Positions 61,691-64,000 of a stretch of DNA of 64,000 bases are shown piece after piece. The stretch is from Aulostomus chinensis (lineage: Eukaryota; Chordata; Actinopteri; Syngnathiformes; Aulostomidae), in assembly GCA_037954235.1 (NCBI GenBank), contig JBBMOA010000002.1:10731009-10795008 (forward strand), read 5' to 3'. Each line of letters starts with the position of its first letter. The stretch's first letter is position 1. Under the pieces are notes generated by a model. It did no database searches, was not told where the DNA came from, and saw nothing but the letters and a program-made list of their open reading frames with translations. The position numbers were made by a program, and so were the translations under genes.

Positions 61691-63184
61691 ACTCACGCTG
61701 GTGATTGAACCCAGGGGAAAAAATAAAAATAAAAAATTATATATGTGTGTGTTAGATGTTTAAATTTTACAAATTCAATTTATAAAAATCCAGCTGTGTC
61801 TACGTGTAGTGTATGTGTGTACATGTTCTATTTGTGGGTATAGTTTTCCATTAAGACCTGTTCAAGGAAGTCATACAAAAAGTTTAAACACCACCCCCCC
61901 AACACACACACACACACACACACAACTACTACTACTACTTTTTGACCCCGGAAGGTAGAATGTATATTCAGCTTCCTGTTGGCCAACAATAAAAACAGCA
62001 AAACTGTCCTAAAGTTCCATTTCCATATCTTTTTTTTTATCCAGCATGCTCAGTAGTCTGCAAGCACTCTGATTTTATTTAAAAAACAAAATCTCACAAC
62101 GTAAGACCTCCAGTTCTGACTGTTATGAACGAGCATTGACAAGAGCGAGTTAGTCGGCTCCGCGAATGCTCCAGCTGGTCAAAGTCTGCCCTACCATGAA
62201 CGAAACATCCTTGGGAGGTTAGGACATCTATTTGTGAGACCTTGGATTTTGACTTTTTGGTTGAAGTATCAGGTTACAGTCAAAATGAAATTTGCATTCA
62301 TCCAGAGCTAACATGGGCAAAGCTTCATAAACACAACAACACTGTAGAAAGACACATAAAGAATGTATCCTCTTTTTAATTGCTCGGTTGGAACATTTTT
62401 GGGAGGGGACACTTGTATCCCGAATAGGGAACTCGTACGTTGGAGAAAAGTTTTGATGGTTGGATCTGTAAAAGCAGAATGAAAAGAAAGCACTTTTTTT
62501 TATTATAAAAGATGAAAGGATTCCTATTCATCACGTAAATAATTGGGTTTCGCTTTCATTACTGAACATGTTTGTGGCTGCTGCTGCACAATGCACTTCT
62601 CAGCAGTACTGTCTGAGCGCACCTCACTGTGTACCTCCTTTGCGCGCTCAAGGACGATGCCCATTCCCAAGGGGGTTTTGATTTTGTCAACCCAGGATGA
62701 CACACGTTCAACCAGCCCCGCACAGGCATGGGTGCTGGTAAGAAACCTGGGCCTGGCTACAGTTTTTAGTTCGAACCACCTATTCGTTGCAGTATCTTAT
62801 ATACTGGGTTCACGTTTATGGGCGTAGAAAAGATATTGTCTTCATTAGGGGGATTAGGAGCAGGTATAAGGCCACATAACTAGAGGAGAGGCATGGATGA
62901 CCGTGTAATGGGCCTATACGACGGACATGTGTATTTTTCTTTGACGCTTTTAGTTTGGCTTATTTATTCACAATAAAGAAAAGAAACGGTGGGTGGAGAC
63001 AGTCACTGAAGAAAGTGAGCGGTATGCAAAACCAAAATTATCCCTGATTCAGTAGGAGAACCATTATTATGAGAGCGGTGTGTCATTAGTTTCTACCGCT
63101 TATTGATCTGGTGAACACCTGTTTTTCTAACTCCTGCTGATTGTTAAAAAAGGGTTAAAAATAAAATAAACTGAATCAAATATA
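61691..63184. other. region upstream of bbox1
   Basis: No gene is recognised. A CA run (61903-61923) is followed by an ACT run. A 94-codon frame (62543-62827) has no motif or splice support. Confidence 0.55.
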
Positions 63185-63569
63185 GGGGCTGCACGGTGGT
63201 GCAGTGGTCAGCACTGTGGCCTCACAGCAAGAAGGTTCCGGGTTCGAGTCCCGGCTCGGGCACGGGATCTTTCTGTGTGGAACTTGCATGTTCTCCCCGT
63301 GTCTGCGTGGGTTCTCTCTGGTACTCCGACTTCTTCCCACAGTCCAAAAACATGCAATTGGGGACGAGGCTGATTGATTCTCTAAATTGACCGTAGGTAT
63401 GAATGTGAGTGTGAATGGTTGTTCGTCTCTCTATGTTGGCCCTGCGATGGACTGATGACCTGTCCAGGGTGAACCCCGCCTCTCGCCCGTTGACGCTGGG
63501 ATAGGCTCCAGCCCCCCCGCGACCCTTAATGTGCAGGAATAAGCGGAAGATGACGATGGATGGATGGAT
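63185..63569 (+). mobile_element. Mermaid/DANA-like tRNA-derived SINE, full length
   Basis: 385 bases flanked by a 12-base target duplication, GAATCAAATATA (63173-63184) and GAATCGAATATA (63570-63581), with one mismatch. The head carries RNA polymerase III boxes: A box TGGTGCAGTGG (63197-63207) and a perfect B box GGTTCGAGTCC (63241-63251). The body has the family landmarks GGAACTTGCATGTTCTCCCC, CTAAATTGACCGTAGG and GATAGGCTCCAGCC. The tail is GATG/GATGG repeats. The family name is from memory; the tRNA-derived SINE structure is read directly. Confidence 0.9.
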
Positions 63570-63581
63570 GAATCGAATATA

Positions 63582-64000
63582 TGCAGCTGTGTAGGGTTAT
63601 ATTTATTTTCTCTATGTTTTGGTTCTGTAAAAACATGGAAAGCAGAGGCAGCAGACTATTTCATGGGTGCATTATTCTAATGAATTAAATGTAATACTAT
63701 CAATTTATATGCGGTTATTTATTCATAGTTGCTCTAAATTCATCTTTACTGAACTCCTTGCTGGTAAAAAGATAAATGTGCTTATGCATTTATGTTTTAT
63801 CTTAGTTGTTTAAAGCATTCACAGTACCTTCTAACTGTGGTTTTACAAGGCGGTGTATGAATAAAATTTTACCGACTGACTTCAAGAAGACACAATCATA
63901 GATAAACCGCTATGGCCATTATTAATGTTTGCAGATGTGCAAGGCAGGTTGATTTATTCATGGAGCACCGTTCCTTACAGAATTAAAAACATATTATTAA
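63582..64000. other. AT-rich end of window
   Basis: I see no gene or repeat in this stretch. Confidence 0.5.

Noticed and set aside
62543..62827. 94-codon + strand open frame upstream of bbox1
   Set aside because: No motif, no splice sites and no promoter; chance frame.
63185..63260. Possible tRNA gene (A and B boxes)
   Set aside because: The boxes are the tRNA-derived head of a SINE. The cloverleaf is degenerate and followed by the SINE body and tail.

Overview
The window is animal nuclear DNA, almost certainly from a spiny-rayed (percomorph-like) teleost fish. The evidence is short conserved exons in long introns, very dense (CA)n/(TG)n microsatellites, and typical fish mobile elements: a Mermaid/DANA-type tRNA-derived SINE, an L2/Maui-type LINE, an L1-type LINE end and hAT-type DNA elements. 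There are no bacterial-style genes, operons or CRISPR arrays. Nearly all open frames longer than 60 codons are chance frames or run through simple repeats.

Two protein-coding genes lie tail to tail. On the + strand is the 3' part of madd (MAP-kinase activating death domain protein, a RAB3 exchange factor). I placed 29 coding exons from 2185 to the stop at 28674-28676. They join in one consistent frame over 3687 bases (1228 codons plus stop). The N-terminal DENN exons lie before base 1. The 3' UTR has two AATAAA signals, at 29356 and 30759. On the - strand is a complete bbox1 (gamma-butyrobetaine dioxygenase, last step of carnitine synthesis). Its seven coding exons run from 58760 down to 36310 and total 1350 bases (449 codons plus stop). 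The catalytic HxD...H triad and the Cys/His zinc site are all present.

Between the two 3' ends (30.8-36.3 kb) is a tandem-repeat field of about 3.5 kb. It has a 31-bp array, then a related 30-bp array, then a small inverted-repeat element, then decayed copies. The 30-bp array creates a false 607-codon open frame. The 17-kb third bbox1 intron (40296-57542) holds a 5'-truncated L2-type LINE and a hAT-like element. Intron 1 holds a SINE/L1 composite. A madd intron (21.5-25.1 kb) holds a hAT derivative inserted into an older element. A recent SINE with target duplications lies upstream of bbox1 (63.2-63.6 kb).

I found no convincing new multi-gene system. The points most worth a second look are a mitochondrial-presequence-like extension on bbox1, a bbox1 splice acceptor built from a TG repeat, a GC-AG intron in madd, the two-period satellite field with its insertion, and the nested or chimeric mobile elements.
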